A program made the position numbers and the translations under genes. The notes under the pieces are model-generated. The model worked only from the letters and a program-made list of their open reading frames with translations. It was not told where the DNA came from and ran no database searches. From positions 1 through 64,000 of the forward strand of contig CAMCUO010000007.1 in NCBI GenBank assembly GCA_945879015.1: DNA of 64,000 nucleotides. Reading direction: 5' to 3'. Below are positions 16,244-24,515 of this stretch, piece by piece. Every line of letters starts with the position of its first letter. Position 1 is the first letter of the stretch. Source of the DNA: Chitinophaga pinensis (GTDB lineage Bacteria > Bacteroidota > Bacteroidia > 2-12-FULL-35-15).

Positions 16244-17086
16244 GTGAAAAAACAGTATTTCATCCTATTCATTGCATTTTTAACTTGCTTGACAAGCATC
16301 GCTCAGCGCAAAAAAAGAACCGCTGAAATTGGTGGCTTTTTGGGTGGCTCATATTATATTGGAGAGTTGAATCCACTTCGACACATTAATCAGTTCACTA
16401 AACCTGCTGGAGGATTTGTTTTTCGTTATAATATGAATAAACGCCTTTCTGCAAGAGCCAATCTTTTGTTCGGAAATATTGAAGGGTATGATTCTTTCTC
16501 AAATTCCGAAGCTGCTCAACAACGTAACTTAAGTTTTAAATCTCGTATCACCGAATTCTCTGGTCAACTAGAATTTAACTTTATGGATTACCAAATTGGT
16601 ATGGAAAAACATAGGTTTTCGCCTTATATCTTTTTTGGAATAGCTGGATTTAAATTTAATCCACAAGGACAACTTGGGAACAACTGGGTGGCTTTGCAGC
16701 CATTGGGAACAGAAGGACAAGGATTAGAAGGTGGTGCATCAAAAAAGAAATACAAATTGACTCAAATGTCTATTCCATTTGGTGTTGGAGCAAAAGCAAA
16801 TCTTTCTACAAACATTGGAGTATCATTTGAATGGGGATTACGAAAAACATTTACTGATTATTTAGATGATGTAAGCACAAAATATTACGACCCAGCAGCA
16901 TTGGCTGCAGCAAGAGGAACAACAGCAGCTGAAATGTCGGACCCAAGTATCGGGACTGATCCAGGAGTTAGCAATACTAGTCGACAAAGAGGAAATCCAA
17001 CTAACAAAGATTGGTATTCTTTTATAGGAATTGCATTAACTATAAAATTAAAAGACCGCCCAGAAACTTGTCCGGGTGTTAACTAA
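16244..17086 (+). CDS. porG: Type IX secretion system protein PorG (DUF6089)
   Basis: PorG is an outer-membrane beta-barrel of the type IX secretion machine. The 280-aa protein starts with GTG and a signal peptide (KKQYFILFIAFLTCLTSIAQ). The family core follows: TAEIGGFLGGSYYIGELNPLRH, then YNMNKRLSARANLLFG and the repeated beta strands with SPYIFFGIAGFKFNPQG. An unusual Ala/Gly-rich loop near residues 222-250 is probably surface-exposed. No other core T9SS gene is in the window, but at least seven predicted T9SS cargo proteins are. A terminator follows. Confidence 0.85.
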   Translation: MKKQYFILFIAFLTCLTSIAQRKKRTAEIGGFLGGSYYIGELNPLRHINQFTKPAGGFVFRYNMNKRLSARANLLFGNIEGYDSFSNSEAAQQRNLSFKSRITEFSGQLEFNFMDYQIGMEKHRFSPYIFFGIAGFKFNPQGQLGNNWVALQPLGTEGQGLEGGASKKKYKLTQMSIPFGVGAKANLSTNIGVSFEWGLRKTFTDYLDDVSTKYYDPAALAAARGTTAAEMSDPSIGTDPGVSNTSRQRGNPTNKDWYSFIGIALTIKLKDRPETCPGVN

Positions 17087-17108
17087 AAAAGTAACAAAAC
17101 AGTATGTT

Positions 17109-17140
17109 AAATCGTTCTGCCTCCGCAGAACGATTTTATT
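17109..17140 (+). terminator. Rho-independent terminator of porG
   Basis: AATCGTTCTGC / GCAGAACGATT is a perfect 11-bp stem with a CTCC loop, followed by TTATTTT. It occupies the region that would encode an N-terminal extension of UppS, which argues for the later uppS start. Confidence 0.8.
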
Positions 17141-17148
17141 TTGAGAAG

Positions 17149-17892
17149 ATGGAGTTCAAAGAAAAAATAAATCTTGATAAATTACCTCAGCATATTGCTA
17201 TCATTATGGATGGCAATGGGCGTTGGGCTAAAAAACAAGGTGAACAGCGCATCTTTGGACATGAGAATGGTGTAAAATCTGTTCGTGAAGCTGTTGAAGC
17301 TTGCGCTGAATTAGGAGTAAAATATTTGACTCTTTATGCTTTTTCTACTGAAAATTGGAATCGTCCGCAAGAAGAAGTAATTGCACTGATGCAATTATTG
17401 GTTCATACAATTAGTGCAGAGACAAAAACTTTGAACGAAAATAAAATTCGATTACAAGCAATTGGTGATTTAAAAAGTTTGCCTGATGATTGTCTTTTCG
17501 AATTACAAGAGGCGATTGAAAATACAAAAAACAATACGCGTACCACTTTAGTTCTTGCTTTGAGTTATAGTTCTCGCTGGGAAATTACCAATGCAGTAAA
17601 ACAAATTGCAGAACAAGTAAAAAACAACAAATTAGCAGTGTCAGAAATTACAGAAGAAACGATCAATGCAAATTTATTTACTGCAGCTATTCCAGAACCG
17701 GAGCTAATGATTCGCACAAGTGGAGAACACCGCATTAGTAACTTTTTATTATGGCAATTGGCTTATTCTGAATTATATTTTACAGAAAAACTTTGGCCAG
17801 ATTTTAGAAAAAACGATTTATACGAAGCAATAGTAGATTATCAAAACCGTGAGCGCAGATTTGGGAAAACGAGCGAACAATTAATTTCATAA
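17149..17892 (+). CDS. uppS: Isoprenyl transferase (undecaprenyl diphosphate synthase)
   Basis: UppS builds the C55 lipid carrier for peptidoglycan by cis-prenyl chain elongation from farnesyl diphosphate. The frame runs upstream to an ATG at 17104, but that stretch is the porG terminator. I take the ATG at 17149 (247 aa). The active site IIMDGNGRWAKKQ has the catalytic Asp21. The C-terminal RTSGEHRISNFLLWQLAYSEL motif binds isopentenyl diphosphate. bamA follows after one nucleotide, so the two are cotranscribed. Confidence 0.95.
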   Translation: MEFKEKINLDKLPQHIAIIMDGNGRWAKKQGEQRIFGHENGVKSVREAVEACAELGVKYLTLYAFSTENWNRPQEEVIALMQLLVHTISAETKTLNENKIRLQAIGDLKSLPDDCLFELQEAIENTKNNTRTTLVLALSYSSRWEITNAVKQIAEQVKNNKLAVSEITEETINANLFTAAIPEPELMIRTSGEHRISNFLLWQLAYSELYFTEKLWPDFRKNDLYEAIVDYQNRERRFGKTSEQLIS

Positions 17893-17893
17893 T

Positions 17894-20620
17894 ATGTACC
17901 ATAAAATAAAAATACTTTTTCTTTTTTTACTCGTTGCTTTAAAAATTAATGCTCAAGAAGTAATCGATTTAAGCGGTGGTTCCGATATTGATTTTTCTAT
18001 TCCAAAGGAATATTTAATTGGTGGAGTCCGTGTTGAAGGTGCCGAACATTTAGATCAAGGAGTACTTGTTTTACTTTCCGGATTAGCCCTTGATGAAAAA
18101 GTGACTGTTCCTGGAGAAAAATTTTCTACTGCTATTTCTAATCTTTGGAAACAGGGATTGTTTGAAGATGTAAAAATTACAGGAAGAGTTCAAGACAATA
18201 AAGTTTTTGTTACAATAACTGTAGTTGAACGTCCTCGACTTTTAAAGTTTTCCTTGAAAGGAATTACAAAAAGTGAAGCAGATGATATTCGTGAAAAAAT
18301 AAAATTGTACAAAGGCGTTGTTGTTACCGATAGATTAGTTGCCTCAACAGCTTCTAAAATAAAAGAATTTTTTGTTGTGAAAGGCAACATAGATGTTATG
18401 GTGACTATCAAACAAGAAAAAGTACAGAAAGCAGAAAACATTGTTGTTCTTTCTATCACTATCGATAAAGGTAAAATGGTTCGAATTAAAGACATTAACC
18501 TTATTGGAACCAGCAGCATCAAAATGTGGAAACTTCGAAGAACATTTGATGAAACAAAACGCAGATTCTGGTGGAACCCTTTCAATTCAGCCAAGTTTGA
18601 TGAAGATAATTACGAAAAAGATAAAAAATCCCTCATTGCAAAATACAATGAAAAAGGTTTCCGTGATGCAAAAATTACAAAGGACACCATTTATCGTGTG
18701 ACTTATAAAAAACGATTGCGCGTGAAGAAGCACATGATAGCAAGCTATAACCGAATAGTACATGGCGAGCCAATGGTTCCACAAACATATTATCGTTACA
18801 AAAAAAGAAGAGCAACAAAAATCAACTGGGAACAAAGCATAAAAACAGTTCACTTTGTTAGAGATTCTATAAAACATAAACAGTTTATTGCGATTGATAT
18901 TCATATAAGTGAAGGAAGTAAATATTATTTCCGCAATGTTAATTGGGTTGGGAATAGCAAATACACGGCTAAAACATTGGCTGAAGTATTTGGAATTAAA
19001 AAAGGAGACGTTTATGATCAAGCAGAGTTAGAACAAAAATTATTTATGAATCCAAATGGGAATGACATTAGTTCATTGTATATGGATGAAGGATATTTGT
19101 TTTTTAATGTGAACCCGGTTGAAACAATGGTATTGGGCGATTCTATCGATTTGGAAATGCGTATTTTCGAAGGAAAACAAGCAACCATCAACAAAGTTAC
19201 GATTGTAGGAAATTCAAAAACCAACGACCGAGTTATCTTACGAGAGATTAGAACCAAGCCAGGACAACTATTTAGAAGATCAGATATTATCCGTTCACAA
19301 CGAGAACTTTCTCAATTAGGATTTTTTGATCCTGAAAAAATGAATGTTATTCCTACACCAAATCAAGCAACAGGAACAGTTGACATTGAATATATAGTAG
19401 AAGAAAAACCTTCCGATCAAATTGAATTATCAGGTGGATATGGGGGTGGACGAGTAGTTGGAACATTGGGCGTTTCTTTTAATAATTTTTCAGGAAGAAA
19501 TTTTTTCAAAAAAGATGCTTGGCGACCATTGCCTTCTGGTGACGGACAACGTTTGAGCATTCGTGCACAATCAAATGGTTTATACTTTCAATCTTATAAT
19601 ATTTCATTTACTGAACCTTGGCTTGGTGGAAAAAAACCAAACTCTTTAAGTATAACTGCTTATTATTCGGTTCAAACAAACGGACAAAAGAAAACAGCTA
19701 CTGATGCTACTGGAGAAAAAATTGCAAATCCTTTACGTCAGTCACTGGATATTTTTGGTGTTTCAGTTGGTTTAGGAAAACGATTAAAAAAACCAGATGA
19801 TTATTTTACTTTGTATCAGGAAATAAATTATCAATATTATACTTTGAACAATTTTAATTCTATTTTTTCATTTAGTAAAGGTTATTCAAACAACATTTAT
19901 TACAAAGCATCTATTCAACGGAACAATATCGATAAGCCAATTTTTGAAACAAGAGGCTCTTTAATTGCTTTAACTGGACAATTTACTCCACCATATTCCA
20001 TGTTCAACAACATAGATTATGCTGACCCACAGTTGACAGATCAACAACGTTATAAATTTGTAGAGTACCAAAAGTATAAATTCACGACCACCTTCTATAC
20101 GCCTATAACCAATAAACGTGGGGCAGATGGAAAAGAGGCACGTAATTTGGTTCTGAAGACATCAGCAGGGTTTGGATTCCTTGCTTCTTATAATAATAAA
20201 GTAGGAATTTCGCCTTTTGAACGTTTTTATTTAGGAGGTAGCGGTTTAACCGGATTTGCTTTAGATGGACGAGAAATTATTGCTTTGAGAGGATATGATG
20301 ATCAATCTTTATCTGCACGAACAGGAGCAGCATTTATTGCAAAATATTCTGCTGAATTACGTTTCCCTGTAACACTTAATCCACAAGCTACAATATATGT
20401 ACTTGGGTTTGCAGAAGCAGGAAATTCATGGACGAAAGCACAGCAATTTAACCCTTTTAATGTATATCGTTCGGCAGGAGTTGGCGTTAGAGTGTTTTTG
20501 CCAATGTTTGGATTGTTAGGCTTTGATTATGGATGGAGACTGGATGATGTACCATCTAATTTAGGTATGCAAAAAGGTCAATTCCACTTTACAATTGGAG
20601 CATCTATTGGAGAATTATAA
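17894..20620 (+). CDS. bamA: Outer-membrane protein assembly factor BamA
   Basis: BamA inserts beta-barrel proteins into the outer membrane. The 908-aa protein has a signal peptide ending near INAQ and several POTRA repeats (YLIGGVRVEGAEHLDQGVL, KDINLIGTSSI, VNWVGNSKYTAKTLAEVFGI, NKVTIVGNSKTNDRVILREI). A 16-strand Omp85 barrel follows, with the conserved YLGGSGLTGF and GFDYGWRLD regions. There is a basic insertion of about 60 residues (near 265-310) in one POTRA region that lengthens it compared with proteobacterial BamA. The downstream Skp genes encode periplasmic chaperones for the same pathway. Confidence 0.95.
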   Translation: MYHKIKILFLFLLVALKINAQEVIDLSGGSDIDFSIPKEYLIGGVRVEGAEHLDQGVLVLLSGLALDEKVTVPGEKFSTAISNLWKQGLFEDVKITGRVQDNKVFVTITVVERPRLLKFSLKGITKSEADDIREKIKLYKGVVVTDRLVASTASKIKEFFVVKGNIDVMVTIKQEKVQKAENIVVLSITIDKGKMVRIKDINLIGTSSIKMWKLRRTFDETKRRFWWNPFNSAKFDEDNYEKDKKSLIAKYNEKGFRDAKITKDTIYRVTYKKRLRVKKHMIASYNRIVHGEPMVPQTYYRYKKRRATKINWEQSIKTVHFVRDSIKHKQFIAIDIHISEGSKYYFRNVNWVGNSKYTAKTLAEVFGIKKGDVYDQAELEQKLFMNPNGNDISSLYMDEGYLFFNVNPVETMVLGDSIDLEMRIFEGKQATINKVTIVGNSKTNDRVILREIRTKPGQLFRRSDIIRSQRELSQLGFFDPEKMNVIPTPNQATGTVDIEYIVEEKPSDQIELSGGYGGGRVVGTLGVSFNNFSGRNFFKKDAWRPLPSGDGQRLSIRAQSNGLYFQSYNISFTEPWLGGKKPNSLSITAYYSVQTNGQKKTATDATGEKIANPLRQSLDIFGVSVGLGKRLKKPDDYFTLYQEINYQYYTLNNFNSIFSFSKGYSNNIYYKASIQRNNIDKPIFETRGSLIALTGQFTPPYSMFNNIDYADPQLTDQQRYKFVEYQKYKFTTTFYTPITNKRGADGKEARNLVLKTSAGFGFLASYNNKVGISPFERFYLGGSGLTGFALDGREIIALRGYDDQSLSARTGAAFIAKYSAELRFPVTLNPQATIYVLGFAEAGNSWTKAQQFNPFNVYRSAGVGVRVFLPMFGLLGFDYGWRLDDVPSNLGMQKGQFHFTIGASIGEL

Positions 20621-20639
20621 TAAATCACTAAATTCGCAC

Positions 20640-20700
20640 CGTCATTCTGGACCTAATCCTTTCTTCTTTGAAGAACACCTTCTCAAAATGGAGAAGGAGA
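20640..20700. repeat. REP-like spacer with two hairpins
   Basis: It starts with GTCATTCTGG and contains CCTTCTC-aaaatg-GAGAAGG (20678-20697), the same stem type as at 13549, preceded by a small TTCTTC/GAAGAA hairpin. It separates bamA from the Skp genes. Confidence 0.5.
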
Positions 20701-20742
20701 AAAGGAAGAAAAGGAGTAAAAAGAGATTAAAAAGATAATAAA

Positions 20743-21306
20743 ATGACAATGAAGAAATTAATCTTAGTATTCAGCATTTTGATTGCAACAAGTGTAGCAA
20801 CATTTGCACAAAAATTTGCTTACGTTGACACAGAATATATTTTAGGACAAATTCCTGAATATAAATCAGCTCAAGCTGAATTAGATAAAATTTCTATTCA
20901 ATGGCAAAAAGAAATTGAAGCGAAATATGCTGAAATAGATAAAATGTACAAAGCATATCAAGCAGAACAAATTTTGCTTACCGATGATATGAAAAAGAAG
21001 CGTGAAGCAGATATCATTGCAAAAGAAAAAGATGCAAAAGATTTACAAAAACTACGCTTTGGTGTGGATGGAGAATTATTTAAAAAACGTCAGGAATTAG
21101 TTAAACCAATTCAGGACAAAGTTTACAATGCAGTTAAGGCTGTTGCAGAAAAAGGTGCTTACTCTATCATTTTTGACAAAGCAAGTGATTTAACAATGTT
21201 GTATTCAAGTTCAAAGTTGGATAAAAGCGATGCCGTTTTAACTCAATTAGGATACAAAGGTGGAGCAGGAAGCAAAACTGGAACTGGTGGAACAAATAAA
21301 AAATAA
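20743..21306 (+). CDS. OmpH/Skp family periplasmic chaperone
   Basis: This 187-aa protein has a signal peptide (MTMKKLILVFSILIATSVATFAQ). The OmpH start KFAYVDTEYILGQIPEYKSAQAELD is followed by a long charged helical stretch (about residues 45-130), the coiled tentacle that holds unfolded outer-membrane proteins. A Gly/Thr-rich tail ends it. The ATG at 20743 or 20749 could be used. It is one of two adjacent Skp paralogues after bamA, a usual Bacteroidota order. Confidence 0.93.
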   Translation: MTMKKLILVFSILIATSVATFAQKFAYVDTEYILGQIPEYKSAQAELDKISIQWQKEIEAKYAEIDKMYKAYQAEQILLTDDMKKKREADIIAKEKDAKDLQKLRFGVDGELFKKRQELVKPIQDKVYNAVKAVAEKGAYSIIFDKASDLTMLYSSSKLDKSDAVLTQLGYKGGAGSKTGTGGTNKK

Positions 21307-21354
21307 TAATAATCTATAAATTAAAAATCAATCAAAAACCAAAAAATAAATACT

Positions 21355-21888
21355 ATGAAGAATATTTTCAAAATAGCTGTTGTAGGAGTTGCATTAGTAG
21401 TTAGCTCATTTACAGCTTCGGCACAAAAAGTTGCTCACATCAATTTAGATTCATTAATTACATTAATGCCTGAATCAAAAGTGGCACAGCAAGCTGTTCA
21501 AGATTATGCAAAACAATTGGAACAACAAATAACTGCAATGCAAACCGAATTGCAAACAAAGTATGAAGCGTTTCAAACAGATGGTCCAAACATGGCACCA
21601 ATTGTAAAGCAGTCGAAAGAAAAAGAATTAAACGACTTGAACCAACGTATTACTGATTTCCAACAACAAGCACAAGCTGATTACCAAAAGAAAAGTGCTG
21701 ACCTTTCTAAACCAGTTTACGAAAAAGCAAAGAAAGCTATTGATCAAGTTGCAAAAGAAGGTGGTTACAAATTCGTATTAGACACAAGCACTGGTTTGGT
21801 TTTATACAGCGAACCAACTGAAGATATCTTTAACGCTGTTATGAAAAAATTAGGAATTACTGCTCCTGTAAAAACTCCTATAAAATAA
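21355..21888 (+). CDS. OmpH/Skp family periplasmic chaperone (second copy)
   Basis: This 177-aa protein has a signal peptide ending TASAQ. The mature start KVAHINLDSLITLMPESKVAQQAV is followed by a Gln-rich coiled coil (QQITAMQTELQTKYEAFQ). A conserved terminal EGGYKFVLDTSTGLVLYSEPTEDI precedes the end. It is related to the upstream gene but clearly diverged, so the pair is an old duplication. A terminator follows. Confidence 0.93.
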   Translation: MKNIFKIAVVGVALVVSSFTASAQKVAHINLDSLITLMPESKVAQQAVQDYAKQLEQQITAMQTELQTKYEAFQTDGPNMAPIVKQSKEKELNDLNQRITDFQQQAQADYQKKSADLSKPVYEKAKKAIDQVAKEGGYKFVLDTSTGLVLYSEPTEDIFNAVMKKLGITAPVKTPIK

Positions 21889-21902
21889 TTAAACATTGAT
21901 TT

Positions 21903-21946
21903 TTAAAAAAGCCAATCCCGCATGTACGGGATTGGCTTTTTTTTAT
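21903..21946 (+). terminator. Rho-independent terminator of the Skp genes
   Basis: AAAAGCCAATCCCG / CGGGATTGGCTTTT, a 14-bp or longer perfect stem with a CATGTA loop, is followed by eight T. The top of the stem is a CCCG/CGGG palindrome of the class seen elsewhere in the window. Confidence 0.92.
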
Positions 21947-21949
21947 TTG

Positions 21950-21957
21950 TATATTTG
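21950..21957 (+). promoter_or_regulatory. -7 box of murI
   Basis: TATATTTG directly follows the terminator T run. A start near 21964 would leave the ATG at 21922 outside the transcript and give about an 18-nt leader to the TTG at 21982. Confidence 0.55.
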
Positions 21958-21981
21958 AAAACAGAAAACAACACAAACACC

Positions 21982-22806
21982 TTGAGCACAAAAAAACCTA
22001 TAGGCGTATTTGATTCCGGTTTCGGAGGGTTAACAATTTTAAAAGGAATTGTAAAACAATTACCCGAATACGATTATTTGTATTTAGGAGATAACGCACG
22101 CGCTCCATACGGTCCACGCTCTTTCGAAACTGTTTACGAATACACTTTAGAATGTGTAAAAAAACTATTTGCGATGGATTGCGAATTGGTGATTTTAGCA
22201 TGTAATACTGCCTCTGCAAAAGCATTAAGAAACATTCAACAAAAAGATTTACCATCTCTTGCACCAAACAAACGCGTATTAGGAGTAATTCGCCCAACAA
22301 CAGAAGTCGTTGGAAAATTAAGTAAAACAGGGCATGTTGGAGTTTTGGGAACAATTGGAACAGTAACATCCAACTCCTACCCTATTGAAATAGCAAAGTT
22401 TTATCCTGAGATAACAGTACATCAGGAAGCTTGTCCTATGTGGGTTCCGATTGTAGAAAACAACGAAATTGAAAATGAATCTACTGATGTATTTATTAAA
22501 CAACATTTAGATAACTTACTTAATAAAGACAAAAACATTGACACCATTATTCTTGGCTGCACACATTATCCATTACTGATAAATAAAATCAAAAAGCACT
22601 TGCCAGCAAATATTACTTTATTATCACAAGGTGAAATTGTTGCTGATGGCTTAGTAGATTATTTGAAACGTCATCCCGAAATGGGACAAAAATGTACCAA
22701 AGGAAACTCGATTGAATTTTATACCACCGACTCTACAACAAATTTTGATAAAGCAGCTAGTATGTTTTATGGGAAGGAAGTGAAATCGAAACATTTGGAG
22801 TTGTAA
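21982..22806 (+). CDS. murI: Glutamate racemase
   Basis: MurI makes D-glutamate for peptidoglycan. The family start (KKPIGVFDSGFGGLT) immediately follows a TTG at 21982. The upstream ATG (21922) lies inside the terminator and before the promoter box, so I choose TTG (274 aa). The catalytic cysteines are in LACNTASAKAL and ILGCTHYPLL. The FDSG and LGDNARAPYG motifs are present. The following 65-aa membrane protein gene begins 12 nt after the stop and may be cotranscribed. Confidence 0.93.
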   Translation: MSTKKPIGVFDSGFGGLTILKGIVKQLPEYDYLYLGDNARAPYGPRSFETVYEYTLECVKKLFAMDCELVILACNTASAKALRNIQQKDLPSLAPNKRVLGVIRPTTEVVGKLSKTGHVGVLGTIGTVTSNSYPIEIAKFYPEITVHQEACPMWVPIVENNEIENESTDVFIKQHLDNLLNKDKNIDTIILGCTHYPLLINKIKKHLPANITLLSQGEIVADGLVDYLKRHPEMGQKCTKGNSIEFYTTDSTTNFDKAASMFYGKEVKSKHLEL

Positions 22807-22817
22807 AATTTAATGTA

Positions 22818-23015
22818 ATGACAAACACGATATTAAATTTTATAGGGGGTTTTCTTCTAATAATTATTGGAGTGTATTGGGTTATATATAAGCTGAAGCA
22901 TCCTTCTATAAATAAAAAACACGTTGATCTTGATCTTAAATTTTGGTTTGTTCGTTTTGCACTTATAGGTATGGGTGTTTTAATAATTTATCAAACATTA
23001 ATTGGTAAACTATAA
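22818..23015 (+). CDS. Small two-helix membrane protein
   Basis: This is a 65-aa protein with two hydrophobic helices: residues about 4-25 (ILNFIGGFLLIIIGVYWVIY) and about 45-62 (FVRFALIGMGVLIIYQTLIG). A short charged loop (KHPSINKKHVDLDLK) lies between them. I do not recognise a family. It follows murI by 12 nt on the same strand. Hydrophobic-helix pattern and codon use look genuine rather than a chance frame. Confidence 0.6.
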   Translation: MTNTILNFIGGFLLIIIGVYWVIYKLKHPSINKKHVDLDLKFWFVRFALIGMGVLIIYQTLIGKL

Positions 23016-23057
23016 ACAACTTGCATTTTCAAATTTTCAAATTAACCCATTTTCAAA

Positions 23058-23579
23058 TTACTTCTCTTCTTTAAACCAACCACTATACATAATATAATTA
23101 TTTGCAATGCGATTGATCTCTCCTTTGATTAATTCCTGCTTAATATCTTTTACTTTTTTTGCTGGAACACCTGCATAAATTACACCCGATTCTACTTTTG
23201 TATTTTCCAGCACAACAGCTCCTGCTGCAATTATTGTATTACTTCCTATTTCGCAATTATCCATCACTATGGCTCCCATTCCAATCAACACATCATCATG
23301 AATAATACAACCATGAACTAAAGCATTGTGTCCGATTGAAACATTATTTCCTATAATAACCTTGGTTTTCTCATAAGTACAATGAAGTACTGCTCCATCT
23401 TGTACGTTTACTTTGTTGCCCATGCGAATAGAATTCACATCACCACGCACAACCGCATTAAACCAAATGCTACATTGATTTCCCATTACAACATCTCCTA
23501 CAACTGTAGCGTTTTCTGCTAAATAACAATCGTCACCAAATTTTGGATGAACGCCTTTTACTGGTTTTATTAAAGCCAT
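23058..23579 (-). CDS. Gamma-class carbonic anhydrase-like hexapeptide protein
   Basis: This 173-aa left-handed beta-helix protein of the YrdA/CaiE/PaaY type has hexapeptide repeats throughout (VVGDVVMGNQCSIW, NKVNVQDGAVLHC, IIGNNVSIGHNALVHGC). It keeps the ligand-like residues RGDVNSIR, the His in GAVLHC, and the SIGHNALVHGC His pair that bind metal in gamma carbonic anhydrases. Activity as a carbonic anhydrase is often absent in this subgroup, so function is uncertain. It converges on the murI unit. Confidence 0.88.
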   Translation of the reverse strand: MALIKPVKGVHPKFGDDCYLAENATVVGDVVMGNQCSIWFNAVVRGDVNSIRMGNKVNVQDGAVLHCTYEKTKVIIGNNVSIGHNALVHGCIIHDDVLIGMGAIVMDNCEIGSNTIIAAGAVVLENTKVESGVIYAGVPAKKVKDIKQELIKGEINRIANNYIMYSGWFKEEK

Positions 23580-23602
23580 AATTAATTCACAAATTAATAC
23601 TG

Positions 23603-23883
23603 TTATTCGACTTTCTTTCTGAAAATTTTATTTTTAAATGCTGCAATTAATCCAACAACAGCAATTGCAATAATTTTCCAACCTTTCACTAAAAAGATTC
23701 CGATTTTTGCCAGCATTCCTGTTTTTGCTAGAATACCACCAACAATCAAACCACCAATTCCATACTCAGCAACCTTGTCAATGCTAGTGCAGCAGAATCC
23801 ATTTCAATTGCAGTTGTGTCTGTTTCTGCACAAATAAAAAATGGCGTACAAATAATTAGAAGGAGTACTAATCTATTTTTCAA
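23603..23883 (-). pseudogene. Remnant of a DUF2167-type membrane protein (internal deletion and frameshift)
   Basis: Reading from a TTG at 23883, the minus strand encodes a good signal peptide (KNRLVLLLIICTPFFICAE) and about 20 further residues before meeting a stop. In another frame the same DNA encodes DKVAEYGIGGLIVGGILAK, a hydrophobic helix (GWKIIAIAVVGLIAAF) and a basic end. That tail matches the C-terminal end of DUF2167 membrane proteins, which are normally about 300 aa. The large middle domain is missing and the two ends are out of frame. It could alternatively be two frames of a short new gene, but decay is simpler. Confidence 0.55.
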
Positions 23884-23963
23884 ATTTCAGGTTTTAGTTC
23901 CGTAAATGTAAAAAAATAAATACAAGTAATTCGATTTATTTAAACCCAACGCTTACAAAAGTT

Positions 23964-24037
23964 TTCGACTGAGTTTATGGTGAGCGTAGTCGACTCCACT
24001 CAGCCTGACAATTGAGTTGTCAGGCTGAGTGGAGTCG
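23964..24037. repeat. Dispersed GAGTTTATGGTGAGCGTAG repeat with a 21-bp hairpin
   Basis: The left half (23969-24008) recurs in reverse orientation near 33610-33655. The right half is a perfect 21-bp stem (23991-24011 / 24017-24037, loop TTGAG) built on ACTCCACTCAGCCTGAC. It lies between the pseudogene and the metal operon and may also end the minus-strand transcript. Confidence 0.7.
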
Positions 24038-24083
24038 AATTGTATTTAAAAGCACTTATATTAATCCCTGAGATAAATAGTAA

Positions 24084-24452
24084 CTACTTTTTATCGTTAC
24101 AAACAGCCCCTTTTTTGCAACAAGCTGCCAATTTTTTGTATGCTTTTGCATCAGCAGGTACTTCATCTGCATCGTATCCACTTTTAGAAACTGCCAAACG
24201 AATTTTCTCCGGTGTTGTTTTTGTTGAATTATAAGTAACCGTTAACATCTTTGATTCGACATCTAAATTGGATTTTTTTACTCCTTTTTCGAATGCGACA
24301 TACTTTTCTATAGTTTCTTTACACATATCACAAACTGCTGATGTTTTAATTTTTAATTCCGCAGTTGTTGCATCTTGTGCTTTTACTGAATTTGTAATAA
24401 TTGCAAACATTACTATAATGCCTGACAATAAAATTGATTTTACTTTTTTCAT
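24084..24452 (-). CDS. Periplasmic heavy-metal-associated (HMA) domain protein
   Basis: This 122-aa protein has a signal peptide (ends SVKAQ) and an HMA ferredoxin-like domain. The metal motif is CDMC at about residues 41-44, with the AVSKSGYDAD end strand. A second cysteine cluster in the tail (AACCKKGAVCNDKK) could also hold metal. It is last of a three-gene operon with a TonB receptor and an HYC_CC_PP protein. HMA proteins of this kind carry Cu(I) or similar soft metals, so it may receive metal imported by, or be monitored with, the receptor. The exact metal is not determined. Confidence 0.88.
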   Translation of the reverse strand: MKKVKSILLSGIIVMFAIITNSVKAQDATTAELKIKTSAVCDMCKETIEKYVAFEKGVKKSNLDVESKMLTVTYNSTKTTPEKIRLAVSKSGYDADEVPADAKAYKKLAACCKKGAVCNDKK

Positions 24453-24515
24453 GATTTTTATTTTTTAATTCTTTTTTTAATTTTTCTTTTGACTTTTGAC
24501 TTAAAAATTTTTGAC

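Noticed and set aside
17104..17148. N-terminal extension of UppS from an upstream ATG
   Set aside because: The stretch is the perfect terminator hairpin of porG; the family starts at the ATG at 17149.
21922..21981. ATG start for murI giving 20 extra residues
   Set aside because: That ATG lies inside a terminator and upstream of the TATATTTG box; the conserved start follows the TTG at 21982.
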